Source: Streptomyces albipurpureus (GTDB lineage: Bacteria; Actinomycetota; Actinomycetes; Streptomycetales; Streptomycetaceae). Taken from it: a stretch of DNA of 64,000 nt. The translations under genes were made by a program, and so were the position numbers. The stretch covers positions 147,567 to 211,566 of the forward strand of contig NZ_JAMQAW010000011.1 of NCBI RefSeq assembly GCF_023701525.1. Direction: 5' to 3'. Shown here in pieces: positions 33,180 to 42,614 of this stretch; within the stretch, counting starts at the first letter, position 1, and each line of letters begins with the position of its first letter. A model generated the notes under the pieces. It was not told where the DNA came from. It was given only the letters and a program-made list of their open reading frames with translations, and searched no databases.

Positions 33180-34394
33180 TCACAGATAGCGGCGGATGGG
33201 TCGAACCGCGAGTTCCTGGCCCCGCTGGAGGAGAGACCGTCTCTTCCAACGGCCTCGTTGAATCGGTGTGCTCACCTTGAGGTCTTCCTCGAAGTGCTCG
33301 TCCAGAGTCGCCGCGAACGCCTCGTCCAGGACCGCCAGCATGACCTCTTCGTCATGGTCAAGCGAGCGGCGGTTGAAGTTCGTTGAGCCGATGAGCGCGG
33401 CGACCCGGTCAACGGTGATGATCTTGGCGTGCATCATCGTCGGCTGGTAGTGGAAGATCTTCACTCCGCAGTCGGTGAGATCCTCGTAGTAGTGCTGCCC
33501 GGCCAGTTGGCAGACCCTCTTGTCGGTGTGTGGTCCGGGGAGCAGGATCTCCACCTGCACACCGCGCCGCGCGGTCGCGCAGAGAAGCTCGATGAAGTAC
33601 GCGTCGGGGGCGAAGTAGGCGGTGGCCAGCCGTACTCGTTCCTCGGCGGACTCCAGCATGACCCGCAGCAGGGTCTGCATGTCCTGCCAGCCGAAGCTCG
33701 CCGAGCCGCGCACCACCTGGACCACTGATTCACCGTGGGACTTCTGCTCCACAAAGCGGTCGTGCCGGTCGAAGAGCTCGTCGTGGCACTCAGCCCAGTT
33801 CTGGGAGAACGCGGCGGCGATCCCATCCACGGCCGGTCCCTCCACGCGGACATGGGTGTCCCGCCACTCATTCTCATTGCGGGCGTCGCCGCACCACTCC
33901 TCCGCGATGCCCACTCCCCCGGTGAATGCGGTCTCCTCGTCGACGACAAGGACCTTGCGATGGCATCGGTGGTTCTGCTTGAGGGGAGAGAGATAGAGCG
34001 GTTTGCGAAACCACGCCACGGTCACTCCGGCCCGCTCCATCGACTGCAGCAGATCAGTCTCGATCAGCCGACTGCCGAAGCCGTCGAGAAGTAGCCTCAC
34101 CCGCACTCCGCGCCGGGCACACTCGGACAGCGCTTCGGCAAACTGGCGGGCGATATCGCCCTTCCAGTAGACAAAGGTCATCATGTCGACCGTGTGTTGG
34201 GCGGAGCGAATGCCCTCCAGCATGGCGTCGAAGATCGCATCGCCATTGCGCAGCGGCAGCAGCGCGTTGCCCTCGGTCATCGCGATTCCCAGCAGCCGCT
34301 CCAAGCGGCGGCGCAGTCGTTGGACCCGCTCAGCCACGACGGGAGCGGGAAGGTCCCCCGACAGGGGGAGGGACTGAGCGGTCTGTCCGGACAT
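33180..34394 (-). CDS. Phospholipase D / cardiolipin synthase-like protein
   Basis: A 404-residue enzyme with two PLD motifs: H145-R-K147-VLVV-D152 and H322-A-K324-IITV-D329. Each is followed by the usual Gly-Gly/Ser-Thr-Asn region (TGGVGIAEEW; GSTNFNRRSLDHDEEV). This two-HKD layout and the length match bacterial cardiolipin synthases, which join phosphatidyl groups. No N-terminal membrane helices are present, so it resembles the soluble ClsB-like branch, and a phosphodiesterase role is possible. The ATG has GGAG eight bases upstream. Confidence 0.88.
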   Translation of the reverse strand: MSGQTAQSLPLSGDLPAPVVAERVQRLRRRLERLLGIAMTEGNALLPLRNGDAIFDAMLEGIRSAQHTVDMMTFVYWKGDIARQFAEALSECARRGVRVRLLLDGFGSRLIETDLLQSMERAGVTVAWFRKPLYLSPLKQNHRCHRKVLVVDEETAFTGGVGIAEEWCGDARNENEWRDTHVRVEGPAVDGIAAAFSQNWAECHDELFDRHDRFVEQKSHGESVVQVVRGSASFGWQDMQTLLRVMLESAEERVRLATAYFAPDAYFIELLCATARRGVQVEILLPGPHTDKRVCQLAGQHYYEDLTDCGVKIFHYQPTMMHAKIITVDRVAALIGSTNFNRRSLDHDEEVMLAVLDEAFAATLDEHFEEDLKVSTPIQRGRWKRRSLLQRGQELAVRPIRRYL

Positions 34395-34913
34395 TCATTG
34401 ACTCCGATGGTGGATTGCGGGCAATGCCGGGGATGGGTGCCGGCGCCGGCCGGGGGTGTACTGGATTCGGTGGTGAGTCAGTGCGACGTATCCGGATTCC
34501 CCATCACCGGCGGGAGAAACCCGCCCCGAGCCCGAGGAACGCATCGCACGCATGATCGATGTGACTGAGTCGCCACCAGGCAACTGTCTCAGGCGGCTGG
34601 CCGATCTTCTTCATGGTCCGCGCCCAGCCCGGCGAACACGGACACTCCCGCCCGTCCACGACGGACCGCCCCAGCTCCTTCCGGTGCGTTCCCCCAGGTG
34701 GAGAGCGTCCCCCCAGCAGGGGTCGACGCGTGTGAGCACCGCCACACGCATAAGAGGGGAGAAACACGGGGTACCAGCACCTACATCCCCGCGTCGCGGG
34801 GAGCGGCCTTCGGTAAGTGACCGGCCAGTAGGAATTGTCGGACGCTCATAGGCCATGCCGTACGCTGCGCAGGATCACATGATGTCATCAGCGGATTTAC
34901 AAGGGGAGTGGCC
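34395..34913. other. Divergent promoter region, no gene seen
   Basis: About 520 bp between the phospholipase D gene and the Rsb operon. It must hold both promoters. No clear sigma-B-type -10/-35 pair was found in front of rsbR. Confidence 0.5.
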
Positions 34914-35768
34914 ATGGTCGCGAAACAGGACGGTTCGGCCAGGCTGCTGAAACTGCTCTCGACAGGTGAACAGGATCTCGCCGCACAGTGGATCACCCAG
35001 GTCTCAGCGGGGTTGGCGGGCCGGATCAGCAGGGCCGAGCTCGATCGTGAACTGAATGAGCTGTTCACAGCACTGGTGGAGGCGTTGCGCGCCGGGGGCC
35101 AGGACGCACATGGGGAAGAGCTGTCGGAGCTGCGGGCGCTGCTCACGGAGCTGTCACGCAACCGTGCCCGCCAGGGGTTCACCCCGAGTGAGACCGCGCT
35201 CAGTGTCTTCGCTCTCAAGCATGTGCTGGAGCCGGTGCTGGAGGGCGGGACCAAGGACGATGTCCTGGCGTATCTGCGGCTGAGCCGGCTGCTGGATGAC
35301 CTCGGCCTGTTCACCATCGAGACCTACACCCGGGCGCGCGAGGAGATCATCGCCGCTCAGGCCGATCAGCTGCTGGAACTCTCCACTCCCGTGGTGAAAC
35401 TGTGGGACGGGGTGATCGCCGTTCCCCTGGTGGGCACCCTGGACTCGGCGCGCACCCAGGTGGTGATGGAGAAGCTGCTCCAGGCGTTGGTGGACACCGG
35501 CTCGGAGCAGGCGATCATCGACATCACCGGGGTTCCCGCGGTGGACACCCAGGTGGCACAACACCTCCTGAAGACCATTGTGGCGGCGCGTCTGATGGGC
35601 GCCGAGTGCACCGTGTCCGGAATCCGGCCGCAGATCGCCCAGACCATCGTCGCGCTGGGCATCGAGTTCGGGGACATCGTGACCAAGGCGAGCCTCGCCG
35701 ATGCCCTGCAACTCGCCCTGAAGAAGGCCGGCGTCGAGATGATCTCCCCCGCGGGTGGGCGGCGATGA
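34914..35768 (+). CDS. rsbR: RsbR-type stressosome sensor (STAS)
   Basis: A 284-residue cytosolic protein: an N-terminal helical, globin-like sensor domain (about 8-145), a linker helix, and a C-terminal STAS domain (about 155-275). In Bacillus RsbR two Thr of the STAS part are phosphorylated by RsbT; the second is seen here in VPAVDTQVAQHL (T212). With RsbS it should form the stressosome core that captures RsbT. The ATG at 34914 is preferred over a GTG two codons upstream because of spacing to AAGGGGAG. It is the first of six genes that all overlap the next by four bases. Confidence 0.88.
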   Translation: MVAKQDGSARLLKLLSTGEQDLAAQWITQVSAGLAGRISRAELDRELNELFTALVEALRAGGQDAHGEELSELRALLTELSRNRARQGFTPSETALSVFALKHVLEPVLEGGTKDDVLAYLRLSRLLDDLGLFTIETYTRAREEIIAAQADQLLELSTPVVKLWDGVIAVPLVGTLDSARTQVVMEKLLQALVDTGSEQAIIDITGVPAVDTQVAQHLLKTIVAARLMGAECTVSGIRPQIAQTIVALGIEFGDIVTKASLADALQLALKKAGVEMISPAGGRR

Positions 35769-36133
35769 CCGAGCGCGTACCCATTCTGCGCATCGGTGAG
35801 GTTCTGCTGGTGTCGATCCAGGTGGACCTGGACGACCAGACCGTGATGAATCTGCAGGAGGACCTGGCGGAACAGATCGTCGCCCGATCCGCACGCGGTG
35901 TGGTGATCGACATCACCGCCGTGGAGATCGTCGATTCCTTCGTCGGACGGATGCTGGCGACCATCGCCGCGATCTCGCGGATGCTGGACGCCGAGACCGT
36001 GGTGGTGGGTATGCGACCGGCGGTGGCCATCACCCTCGTCGAACTCGGGCTGTCCCTCGGGGGCGTACGTACCGCTCTCGATCTTGAGAAGGGGCTTGCC
36101 CTCCTGGGGCGAAGCAACGCGGGCCGGGCATGA
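35765..36133 (+). CDS. rsbS: RsbS-type stressosome scaffold (STAS)
   Basis: A 122-residue single STAS-domain protein. The phosphorylated serine of RsbS is kept (S58 in DITAVEIVDSFVGRML), where anti-sigma antagonists of the RsbV type would have another context. It binds and releases RsbT with RsbR. Its ATG overlaps the rsbR stop (ATGA). Confidence 0.9.
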   Translation: MTERVPILRIGEVLLVSIQVDLDDQTVMNLQEDLAEQIVARSARGVVIDITAVEIVDSFVGRMLATIAAISRMLDAETVVVGMRPAVAITLVELGLSLGGVRTALDLEKGLALLGRSNAGRA

Positions 36134-36552
36134 GCCGGCCCTGGGCAGAAGAAGGAGAACCGCAGTCGTTGCCGATCGTGGCCAATGACGATGTCGTACG
36201 CGTTCGACGACTGGCGCGAGAGCTGGCACAGCGGTGCAAGCTCTCCCTGGTGGATCAGACGAAGTTCATCACCGCCGCCAGTGAACTGGCGCGCAACACG
36301 CTGGTGTACGGCGGCGGTGGGGTCGTCCGGGTCGGCCTGGTGCGGGGAAACGGACGGCTTGGCGCGTTGGCGGTCTTCGAGGACTCCGGCCCCGGAATTC
36401 CCGACATCGACCTCGCGTTGACGGACGGCTGGACCTCCGGAGGAGGGCTGGGACTGGGCTTGAGCGGCGCCCGCCGCCTGGTCGATGAGTTCGCTCTCGA
36501 CACCGAGGTCGGCCGTGGGACGACGGTGACCCTGGTCAAGTGGGCACGGTGA
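36130..36552 (+). CDS. rsbT: RsbT-type switch kinase
   Basis: A 140-residue serine kinase of the GHKL fold. The N-box is FITAASELARNTLVYGGGG, the D-box FEDSGPGIPDIDLAL, and the G-box GGGLGLGLSGARRLVDEF. It phosphorylates RsbR and RsbS and, when freed, activates a downstream phosphatase. Its start overlaps the rsbS stop (ATGA). Confidence 0.9.
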   Translation: MSRPWAEEGEPQSLPIVANDDVVRVRRLARELAQRCKLSLVDQTKFITAASELARNTLVYGGGGVVRVGLVRGNGRLGALAVFEDSGPGIPDIDLALTDGWTSGGGLGLGLSGARRLVDEFALDTEVGRGTTVTLVKWAR

Positions 36553-37622
36553 ACGCGCTGACGCTGCTGGAGTGCGAGGACATCGCCTGGTTCCGGGACG
36601 ATCCGGCGCTTCCGGCCGCTGCCCGAGGGGCGGCCGCGGCCCTGGCACGTCGTATCGGTCTGGACTCCCACCGTGCGTCCGAGGTTGCGCTGGCGGTCAC
36701 CGAAGCCGCCACGAACCTACAACGGCACGCGGTCGACGGGGCCCTACTGCTGCGGGTGCTGCGCACCGAGAACAGCGCGGCCGTGGAGTTCGTCACCGTG
36801 GACGCGGGCCCGGGCATGGCCCATGTGGCGGACGCGCTCTCCGACGGGATGTCCACGGGCGGGACCCTGGGCATCGGGTTGGGGGCGGTGGCCCGGCTCG
36901 CGGATGTCTTCGACATCCACTCGACCCCCGGCAAGGGAACCGTGGTGGCCGCCCAGTTCTGGCCCCGGAACAGACGAGATCCGCTGACTCCAGCACACAC
37001 CAACGCCATTGCGGCCGGCCTCACCCGGCCCATCAGCGGGGAGAGTGTCTGCGGCGACGCCTGGGCCGTCCGGATCGACGGGGGCTACCCATCCGCGAGC
37101 ATGGCGGGGTCCGCTGCCACTCCCGCGGTACTCGCCATCCTCTGCGACGGATTGGGGCATGGACCGCTCGCGGCCCGTGCCAGTGCGGCCGCCATCGACG
37201 CCTTCCGCCGTACCTCGGCGGGCGATCCCGAGGCGATCCTGCGCGAGGTCCATGGTGCGCTGCGGGGGACCCGCGGCGGTGCGGTGGCCGTCGCCCGGAT
37301 CGAACCCGCGCGAGGGCGCGTCCTGCTCTGCGGGATCGGCAACGTCAGCGGTTTCGTCATCGGCCCGGGGACACGGAAGAGCCTGCTGTCGGCCCCCGGC
37401 ATCGTCGGCCACCAGATGCGCACTCTGCGCACCTTCGAACAGCCCCTCGTCCCGGGTAGTGCACTGGTCCTCCACTCGGACGGGCTGACCGAGCGCTGGA
37501 GCACCGACACCCTGCCCGGGCTGTTCCACCGCAGCCCCACGGTGATAGCGGGACAGCTACTGAGGGAAGCGGCGGTGCGGCGCGATGACGCGGGGATCGT
37601 GGTCGTCAAGGGGGCGTGGTGA
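36549..37622 (+). CDS. GHKL ATPase fused to SpoIIE-type phosphatase
   Basis: A 357-residue fusion. Residues about 1-140 are a second GHKL ATPase of the RsbT/RsbW kind (VALAVTEAATNLQRHAVDGA, VDAGPGMAHVADAL, GGTLGIGLGAVARLADVF). Residues about 160-357 are a small SpoIIE/PP2C phosphatase like RsbX (ILCDGLGHGPLAARASAAAI, LVLHSDGLTERW). RsbX resets the stressosome by dephosphorylating RsbS and RsbR; here the reset enzyme is joined to a possible kinase. The GTG at 36549 overlaps the rsbT stop (GTGA) and is preferred to a GTG three codons upstream. Confidence 0.85.
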   Translation: MNALTLLECEDIAWFRDDPALPAAARGAAAALARRIGLDSHRASEVALAVTEAATNLQRHAVDGALLLRVLRTENSAAVEFVTVDAGPGMAHVADALSDGMSTGGTLGIGLGAVARLADVFDIHSTPGKGTVVAAQFWPRNRRDPLTPAHTNAIAAGLTRPISGESVCGDAWAVRIDGGYPSASMAGSAATPAVLAILCDGLGHGPLAARASAAAIDAFRRTSAGDPEAILREVHGALRGTRGGAVAVARIEPARGRVLLCGIGNVSGFVIGPGTRKSLLSAPGIVGHQMRTLRTFEQPLVPGSALVLHSDGLTERWSTDTLPGLFHRSPTVIAGQLLREAAVRRDDAGIVVVKGAW

Positions 37623-39103
37623 CCGCGACCCCCCAGGACCCGCTCCACCCCCTCACGGTCGATATCGTCTCCGTCCAGGACGTCTTCTCCCTTCGGCGCA
37701 GCGGCCAGGAGGCCGCCGAATCGCTGCGGATGGAACGGCAGGACCAGGTTCGACTGGCGACCGCCCTCAGCGAGTTGGGCCGGGACAGACTCGGCGCCAC
37801 GGACCTGACGGCGACGTTCGACCTCCACGAGGAGGGTGAGCCGAGGCTGGTGGTGACGCTCCAGTGGGCCTCCGGCACGGAGCCCTCGCCGGAGGCCTTG
37901 GAGCTGGCGACCCGGTTGGTGCATCGGGTGCGCTACCAGCCGGACATCCCGCACAGCCAGCTCGTCCTTGAGCAGCCGGTGCCTTCGAGCGAGATCATCC
38001 CCGGTCGCCGAAGAAGACTCAGTGACGCCCTGCGACGGGCCGCTCCGGCAACCATGGCCGAGGAGTTGCGTGCCCAAACACGCGATCTGATCGCCACGTT
38101 GGAGGAGACCCGCGCCCAGCGCGAGGAGCTGCGCCGACTCAATGAGGAGCTCGAAGAGACCAATCGGGGTGTCCTGGCCCTCTACACGGAGCTCTCGCAG
38201 GAACTGGAGACCACCAACAGCGGGGTGGTCGCCCTGCACACCGAGCTGGACGACAAGTCCCGCCGGTTGCGCGAGGCGAGCGAGGCCAAGACCCGTTTCT
38301 GGACCAATGTCAGCCACGAGCTGCGCACCCCGGTCAACTCGGTCGTCGCACTCTCCCGGCTGCTGCTCGACCCCGGATCGGCCTACCTCAGCGAGGAGCA
38401 GCATCGGCAGCTCTCCTTGATCGCCTCTTCGGGACAGACCCTGCTCGACCTGGTGAATGACCTGCTGGATGTGGCCAAGGCGGAGTCCGGACAACTTGAA
38501 CCCCGGCTTGGCCCGGTGGACCTCCACGCACTGGTCGGCCAGCTCGGTGGCGCACTGCGCAACACGGTGTGCGCGAGCCGGGTGGTCTTGAAGATGCCGG
38601 ATCTGGAGAGCTTTCCCGCCGTCGTCACGGACGAAGTCCTCCTGACTCGGATTCTGCGCAATCTTCTGTCCAACGCTCTGAAGTTCACCGAGGAGGGCGA
38701 GGTCAGCCTGACGGTCGGCACCAGCTCCGGCCCTGCGGGGGCCTGGCTGTCCTTCACCGTCGCTGACAGCGGCATCGGTATACCCCTGGCTGAGCAGCAG
38801 CGGGTCTTCGAGGAGTTCTACCAGGTGCCCGGTCTCCATCAGCGGGGTCGCCCGGGCACCGGCCTCGGTCTGCCCTATGCCCGTACGCTGGCGGAGTTGC
38901 TCGGCGGCTCACTGGTGCTGACCAGCGCTGAAGGACAGGGAACCCAGGTCGATGTGCGGCTGCCGAACCTGTTCCCCGACCAGGTCGCGGACCACGAGAG
39001 TGCGGGCACGCTCACCGGGCATTCGTCGGCACGGCAGCCGTCCGATTCGGGACCACGAACTGATACGTCCGGGAGAGCCGATCGACAGGAGAACGGCGCG
39101 TGA
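37619..39103 (+). CDS. Soluble sensor histidine kinase
   Basis: A 494-residue cytosolic histidine kinase. The N-terminus (about 15-120) resembles the GHKL-like regulatory part of Rsb-linked kinases. A coiled coil with two copies of a Glu-Leu-Glu-Glu/Thr-Asn-x-Gly-Val repeat (about 165-222) leads to the H-box FWTNVSHELRTPVNSVVA (His233), then N, G1 and G2 boxes (LLSNALKFTEEGEV, VADSGIGIPLAEQQ, GTGLGLPYARTLAEL). No membrane helix is present, so it senses an internal signal. It most likely phosphorylates the receiver of the next gene. The GTG overlaps the upstream stop (GTGA). Confidence 0.88.
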   Translation: MTATPQDPLHPLTVDIVSVQDVFSLRRSGQEAAESLRMERQDQVRLATALSELGRDRLGATDLTATFDLHEEGEPRLVVTLQWASGTEPSPEALELATRLVHRVRYQPDIPHSQLVLEQPVPSSEIIPGRRRRLSDALRRAAPATMAEELRAQTRDLIATLEETRAQREELRRLNEELEETNRGVLALYTELSQELETTNSGVVALHTELDDKSRRLREASEAKTRFWTNVSHELRTPVNSVVALSRLLLDPGSAYLSEEQHRQLSLIASSGQTLLDLVNDLLDVAKAESGQLEPRLGPVDLHALVGQLGGALRNTVCASRVVLKMPDLESFPAVVTDEVLLTRILRNLLSNALKFTEEGEVSLTVGTSSGPAGAWLSFTVADSGIGIPLAEQQRVFEEFYQVPGLHQRGRPGTGLGLPYARTLAELLGGSLVLTSAEGQGTQVDVRLPNLFPDQVADHESAGTLTGHSSARQPSDSGPRTDTSGRADRQENGA

Positions 39104-40707
39104 ACGAGGACGCGGAGCACGATGCCGCACCCGCCAGGGTGCTCATCGTCGATGATGATGCGACCAATCGGTATGTGCTGGGCAGCTGGCTTCGCCGCGC
39201 GGGTCACACCGTTCTGGAGGCGCCCGACGGGACCGCCGCGCTGGAACTGCTGGACATCGCCGACGCGCCTCTCCCGGAAGTCGCGATCATCGATGTCAAT
39301 CTTCCCGATGTCAGCGGTTTCCAGGTCTGCGAGTCGATCAAGGCCAACCCCCGCACCGCGGGCGTACCGGTGATCCACGTATCCGCCGTCATCATGAGCC
39401 CCGAGGATCACGCCCGGGGACTTCAGGGCGGTGCGGCCGCCTATCTCAACCAACCCATTGACCGCGATGAGCTTCTGGCCACACTGACCGCGACGCTTCG
39501 CTACACCCGAGCGCAACAGCGCGCCGAGTGGCTGGCAAAACGACTGCGGACGCTGAACCACACCACCCTGGACGTGTACAAGGCGGTGGGTTTCCACTCC
39601 TTCGCGAGCGCGGCGACCAGCGGCGCGGCGAATCTGATGTCCTGCGCCGCCACCGCGGTCTTCCTGACTCCGCAGGGACATGTGGTGCACAGCATGGCCC
39701 AAGGCCCCGGTGAGACAGCCCGACTGCTGCCGACCCACCCCAGTGTGCTGAACCGACTCGCCGTCCAGGCCCTCGGCTCGGGAACCGGCACCGAGACCGC
39801 GCACATCCCCCAAGCCCTCTGGCAGACGCTGTTGCCCTCTGATCAGCTGGGCGGGGATGTCTTCTTGATCGTGGTGCGCACCAAGCGGGGTCGGCCGCCC
39901 CTCTGCTTTGCCGTGCCCGCCGACGCCTTGCACGGTTCCGATGACCGCGAGCTCTTCCAGCAACTCGCCATCGCCAGCTCGCTGGCACTGGAATCGTTGC
40001 GCAGTTACACCGAAGAGCACTCGCTCGCCCTGACCCTCCAGAAGACCTTCCTCCCCGACGGCCTCCCCTCGGTGCCGGGGATTGAGATGGCCTTCCGCTA
40101 TGTCCCCGCCGGTGCACAGGCCGAGATCGGTGGTGACTTCTACGAGGCACTCGAAACGAGCGATGGTCTTCTGGTGGCCATCGGCGATGTAGCAGGGCAT
40201 TCGCTGGCCGCCGCCGTGGTGATGGGTGAGCTTCGGCATGCGCTGCGCGCCTATGCGCTGGAGGGCCATCCGCCGCATCGTCTCCATGACCGGCTGGAAA
40301 CACTCCTCGCCCATTCACGGCCCGGGGTCACCGTCACCCTCTGCCTTGTCCTGATCGAGCCTGGTGGGCGTCGTATCCATCTCTCCAACGCGGGTCACAT
40401 CCCACCGCTGCTGGTCGAACCGGACGGGCAGGCCCGATTCCTTCATGAGCACGGCCCACTGCTGGGCCTCGGTCTTCCGCATCCTCCGGCGACGATCTAT
40501 TCAACGGCCCCCGAGACGCGCCTGGTCCTGATGACCGACGGACTGGTGGAAGAGCGGACCAGGGACCTTGACTCAAGTCTGAGTGAATTCTGTGCCGCGG
40601 TGACCTCGGGGCCGGACGATCTGGAGGAGCTGAGCGACATGCTGCTCCAGACATTCGGCAAGGACAAGGACGACGACATCGCGCTCCTGACCGTGCACCT
40701 GAGCTAG
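39100..40707 (+). CDS. Receiver-SpoIIE phosphatase fusion
   Basis: A 535-residue RsbU-like effector. A response-regulator receiver (about 12-130) has the acidic pair in VLIVDDDATN, the phosphoacceptor Asp65 in VAIIDVNLPD and the conserved Lys position replaced by Gln/Pro-Ile (AYLNQPIDRDE). A GAF-like middle (about 150-300) leads to a PP2C/SpoIIE phosphatase domain (about 315-535; AEIGGDFYEAL, AIGDVAGHSLAAAVVMGEL, LVLMTDGLVEERTR). Such phosphatases remove phosphate from an anti-anti-sigma factor and so free a sigma factor. It overlaps the kinase stop by four bases (GTGA) and closes the operon. Confidence 0.88.
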   Translation: MNEDAEHDAAPARVLIVDDDATNRYVLGSWLRRAGHTVLEAPDGTAALELLDIADAPLPEVAIIDVNLPDVSGFQVCESIKANPRTAGVPVIHVSAVIMSPEDHARGLQGGAAAYLNQPIDRDELLATLTATLRYTRAQQRAEWLAKRLRTLNHTTLDVYKAVGFHSFASAATSGAANLMSCAATAVFLTPQGHVVHSMAQGPGETARLLPTHPSVLNRLAVQALGSGTGTETAHIPQALWQTLLPSDQLGGDVFLIVVRTKRGRPPLCFAVPADALHGSDDRELFQQLAIASSLALESLRSYTEEHSLALTLQKTFLPDGLPSVPGIEMAFRYVPAGAQAEIGGDFYEALETSDGLLVAIGDVAGHSLAAAVVMGELRHALRAYALEGHPPHRLHDRLETLLAHSRPGVTVTLCLVLIEPGGRRIHLSNAGHIPPLLVEPDGQARFLHEHGPLLGLGLPHPPATIYSTAPETRLVLMTDGLVEERTRDLDSSLSEFCAAVTSGPDDLEELSDMLLQTFGKDKDDDIALLTVHLS

Positions 40708-40928
40708 TCCTGGGCCGGTCACCGCCTCAGTGCGGCGTGAATGGGGCGGCCGGCGTACAAGACCGGGTTCGGCGCGTCGACTTCGCCCCCGCGCCAACCG
40801 TTGTCCTGGCCGAGCCCCCGGGGCGGAGGATGCCTGCGCACGGCTCATCCCCAACAGCGACCCGCCGGGGATGGGAAGAGGGCGCCCGCCCGGGAGAACC
40901 CCCCGGACGGGGGCGGTCATTGCGGCTG

Positions 40929-42614
40929 TCACCTGGCCGTCTGACGGGCGGCCATACCGATGAAGAACTGCTCCGACTCCTCGGGAATGTTGCGGTGCAC
41001 GACATCCGACAGAGTGCCCGTCGTATGGATCAGCCGCATGCCCCAGGCGGTGAACGTCCCCTCATGGAAGACCCGAGGGGACAGCAGCGGGTTCACCACC
41101 ATCTGGGAGAAGGCCTCGGTGGACTCCATCCGCTGGAGCAGCGGTCCCAGGATCGCGCCGGGGGCGGGGTCCTCGGCCATCAGCCCCACGAAGAGGTCGA
41201 TGTCATCGGGCGTGCGGTAGACCTCGCTGAGCAGTTGCTGTGCCGCGGGGTCGGCGGTGATCTGCCGAAAATCGGTGATACGGGGGAACTGGCTGTAGGC
41301 GCGGTAGTCGTTGTAGGAGGCGAGCTGTACCTCGCGGCCGACCGCGATGGACTGCGCCTCCAGCATTCCGAGGCCGGCGTCCGTGTTCAGCAGCCCGAGC
41401 CGTCCGGCGCGCTGCTCCGAGGCGTCGGCGATCAGCCGGCCCAGTCCGACCTCTGGTAGGAGCGGGCTGCGGTGGATGGTCTGGCCCATCGGCATCTCCT
41501 GACCGCCGACCTGCAAGGTGGACGGGATCAGGCTGTGCCAGCGGTACATCAGATTGAACTCGATGGAGATCCACGCCTGCCGGTGCCAGGCGGGGTTGCC
41601 CAGCCCGTGCGGGTCCATCCTGAAGCGGAACCGGAAGTTGGCGATGTGGTTGACGTACTCCTCGATGGCGATCTTGATCAGCATCGCGGTCAGGATCAGC
41701 CGGGTGGTCTGGAAGAGTCGTTCGTCATCCCAGCGAGGCTGGCGTTCGGCGAGTTCTCCCGCGATGCGGTTGTGCTCCCGAAGGAAGAGCACGGTCATCA
41801 TGGTGAAACCGATCTGGCCATTGGCGCGGTCGCTGCCGCAGGCGAAGAGGCCGTCCTTCTGCTCGTTCGACAGGGTGTCGAAGCGAACCGGCGTCAGTCT
41901 GCTGAACTCCGGCTCGATCTTGCCGTTGCGGCAGAGGTGGGGTGGGAACTCACCGCCGTTGATCTGCTGGCTCTTGAGACGTCCGCCTTCGAACGCACGT
42001 AGCTGTGCCAACACATCAGGGTTAAGGCCGTAGAGCTGGTTGACGTCCATGTCGTACGTCGAGGTGTTACGGCGAGGGTCGCGCGGCTCCTCTGACTCAC
42101 CGCGGAGGAATCCGTCCGTGAACCACTGGGCGAAGTAGGGCAGCAGAACGGTCGAGCGCGAGCAGAGCTTGGTCCGGCCGGGCTCGCGGGTGAAGAGCGA
42201 TGCGGTGCGCTCGACGCTGGCGCGGCCGGATTCCTGGTCCTCGACCGGGGGCAGATGGCGGCCGGTGTAGGTGCGGTCCACCAGTGCGGGCCACGAGGTG
42301 TAGGGCGCGATCGTGCTCAACGGACGTGGTCGAGCGGGGAGTTTGGTCACCGCCAGGTTGACGATCGTACGGTTGAGGAACCGGTTCAGTGGTGGCACGG
42401 CCTGGGCGGCCTTCCACAGAGCGTCGCCGTGGCTGAGGAAGTACTGCTCGGCGTGGTTGCGCCAGCCGTCGTTACCCGGCGTGCGGACACGGGCACCTGG
42501 CTGACCCACGACGGTCTGCGATGGCGCGGTCCTGGCGGGCGGCACCTCCCCGGTCGGCCCGGGCGATCGCCGCACTTGCCCCACCAGGGAACCCTCTTCG
42601 GTGGACTTCGTCAT
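40929..42614 (-). CDS. Cyclooxygenase-like haem peroxidase family protein
   Basis: A 561-residue protein of the animal haem peroxidase superfamily, close in pattern to prostaglandin H synthases. Shared marks are FAQWFTDGF (161-169; FAQHFTHQF in COX), TVLFLREHNR (274-283), DERLFQTTRLIL with IKIAIEEYV (297-321) and EFNLMYRWHSLIP (352-364). The last has Tyr357 at the cyclooxygenase tyrosine and His360 at the proximal haem ligand, and Ser503 aligns with the aspirin serine. The distal His is Asp167 and COX Arg120 is not kept. There is no signal peptide or membrane-binding EGF part. It should bind haem and may oxygenate a fatty acid. The ATG has GGGAG upstream. Confidence 0.85.
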   Translation of the reverse strand: MTKSTEEGSLVGQVRRSPGPTGEVPPARTAPSQTVVGQPGARVRTPGNDGWRNHAEQYFLSHGDALWKAAQAVPPLNRFLNRTIVNLAVTKLPARPRPLSTIAPYTSWPALVDRTYTGRHLPPVEDQESGRASVERTASLFTREPGRTKLCSRSTVLLPYFAQWFTDGFLRGESEEPRDPRRNTSTYDMDVNQLYGLNPDVLAQLRAFEGGRLKSQQINGGEFPPHLCRNGKIEPEFSRLTPVRFDTLSNEQKDGLFACGSDRANGQIGFTMMTVLFLREHNRIAGELAERQPRWDDERLFQTTRLILTAMLIKIAIEEYVNHIANFRFRFRMDPHGLGNPAWHRQAWISIEFNLMYRWHSLIPSTLQVGGQEMPMGQTIHRSPLLPEVGLGRLIADASEQRAGRLGLLNTDAGLGMLEAQSIAVGREVQLASYNDYRAYSQFPRITDFRQITADPAAQQLLSEVYRTPDDIDLFVGLMAEDPAPGAILGPLLQRMESTEAFSQMVVNPLLSPRVFHEGTFTAWGMRLIHTTGTLSDVVHRNIPEESEQFFIGMAARQTAR

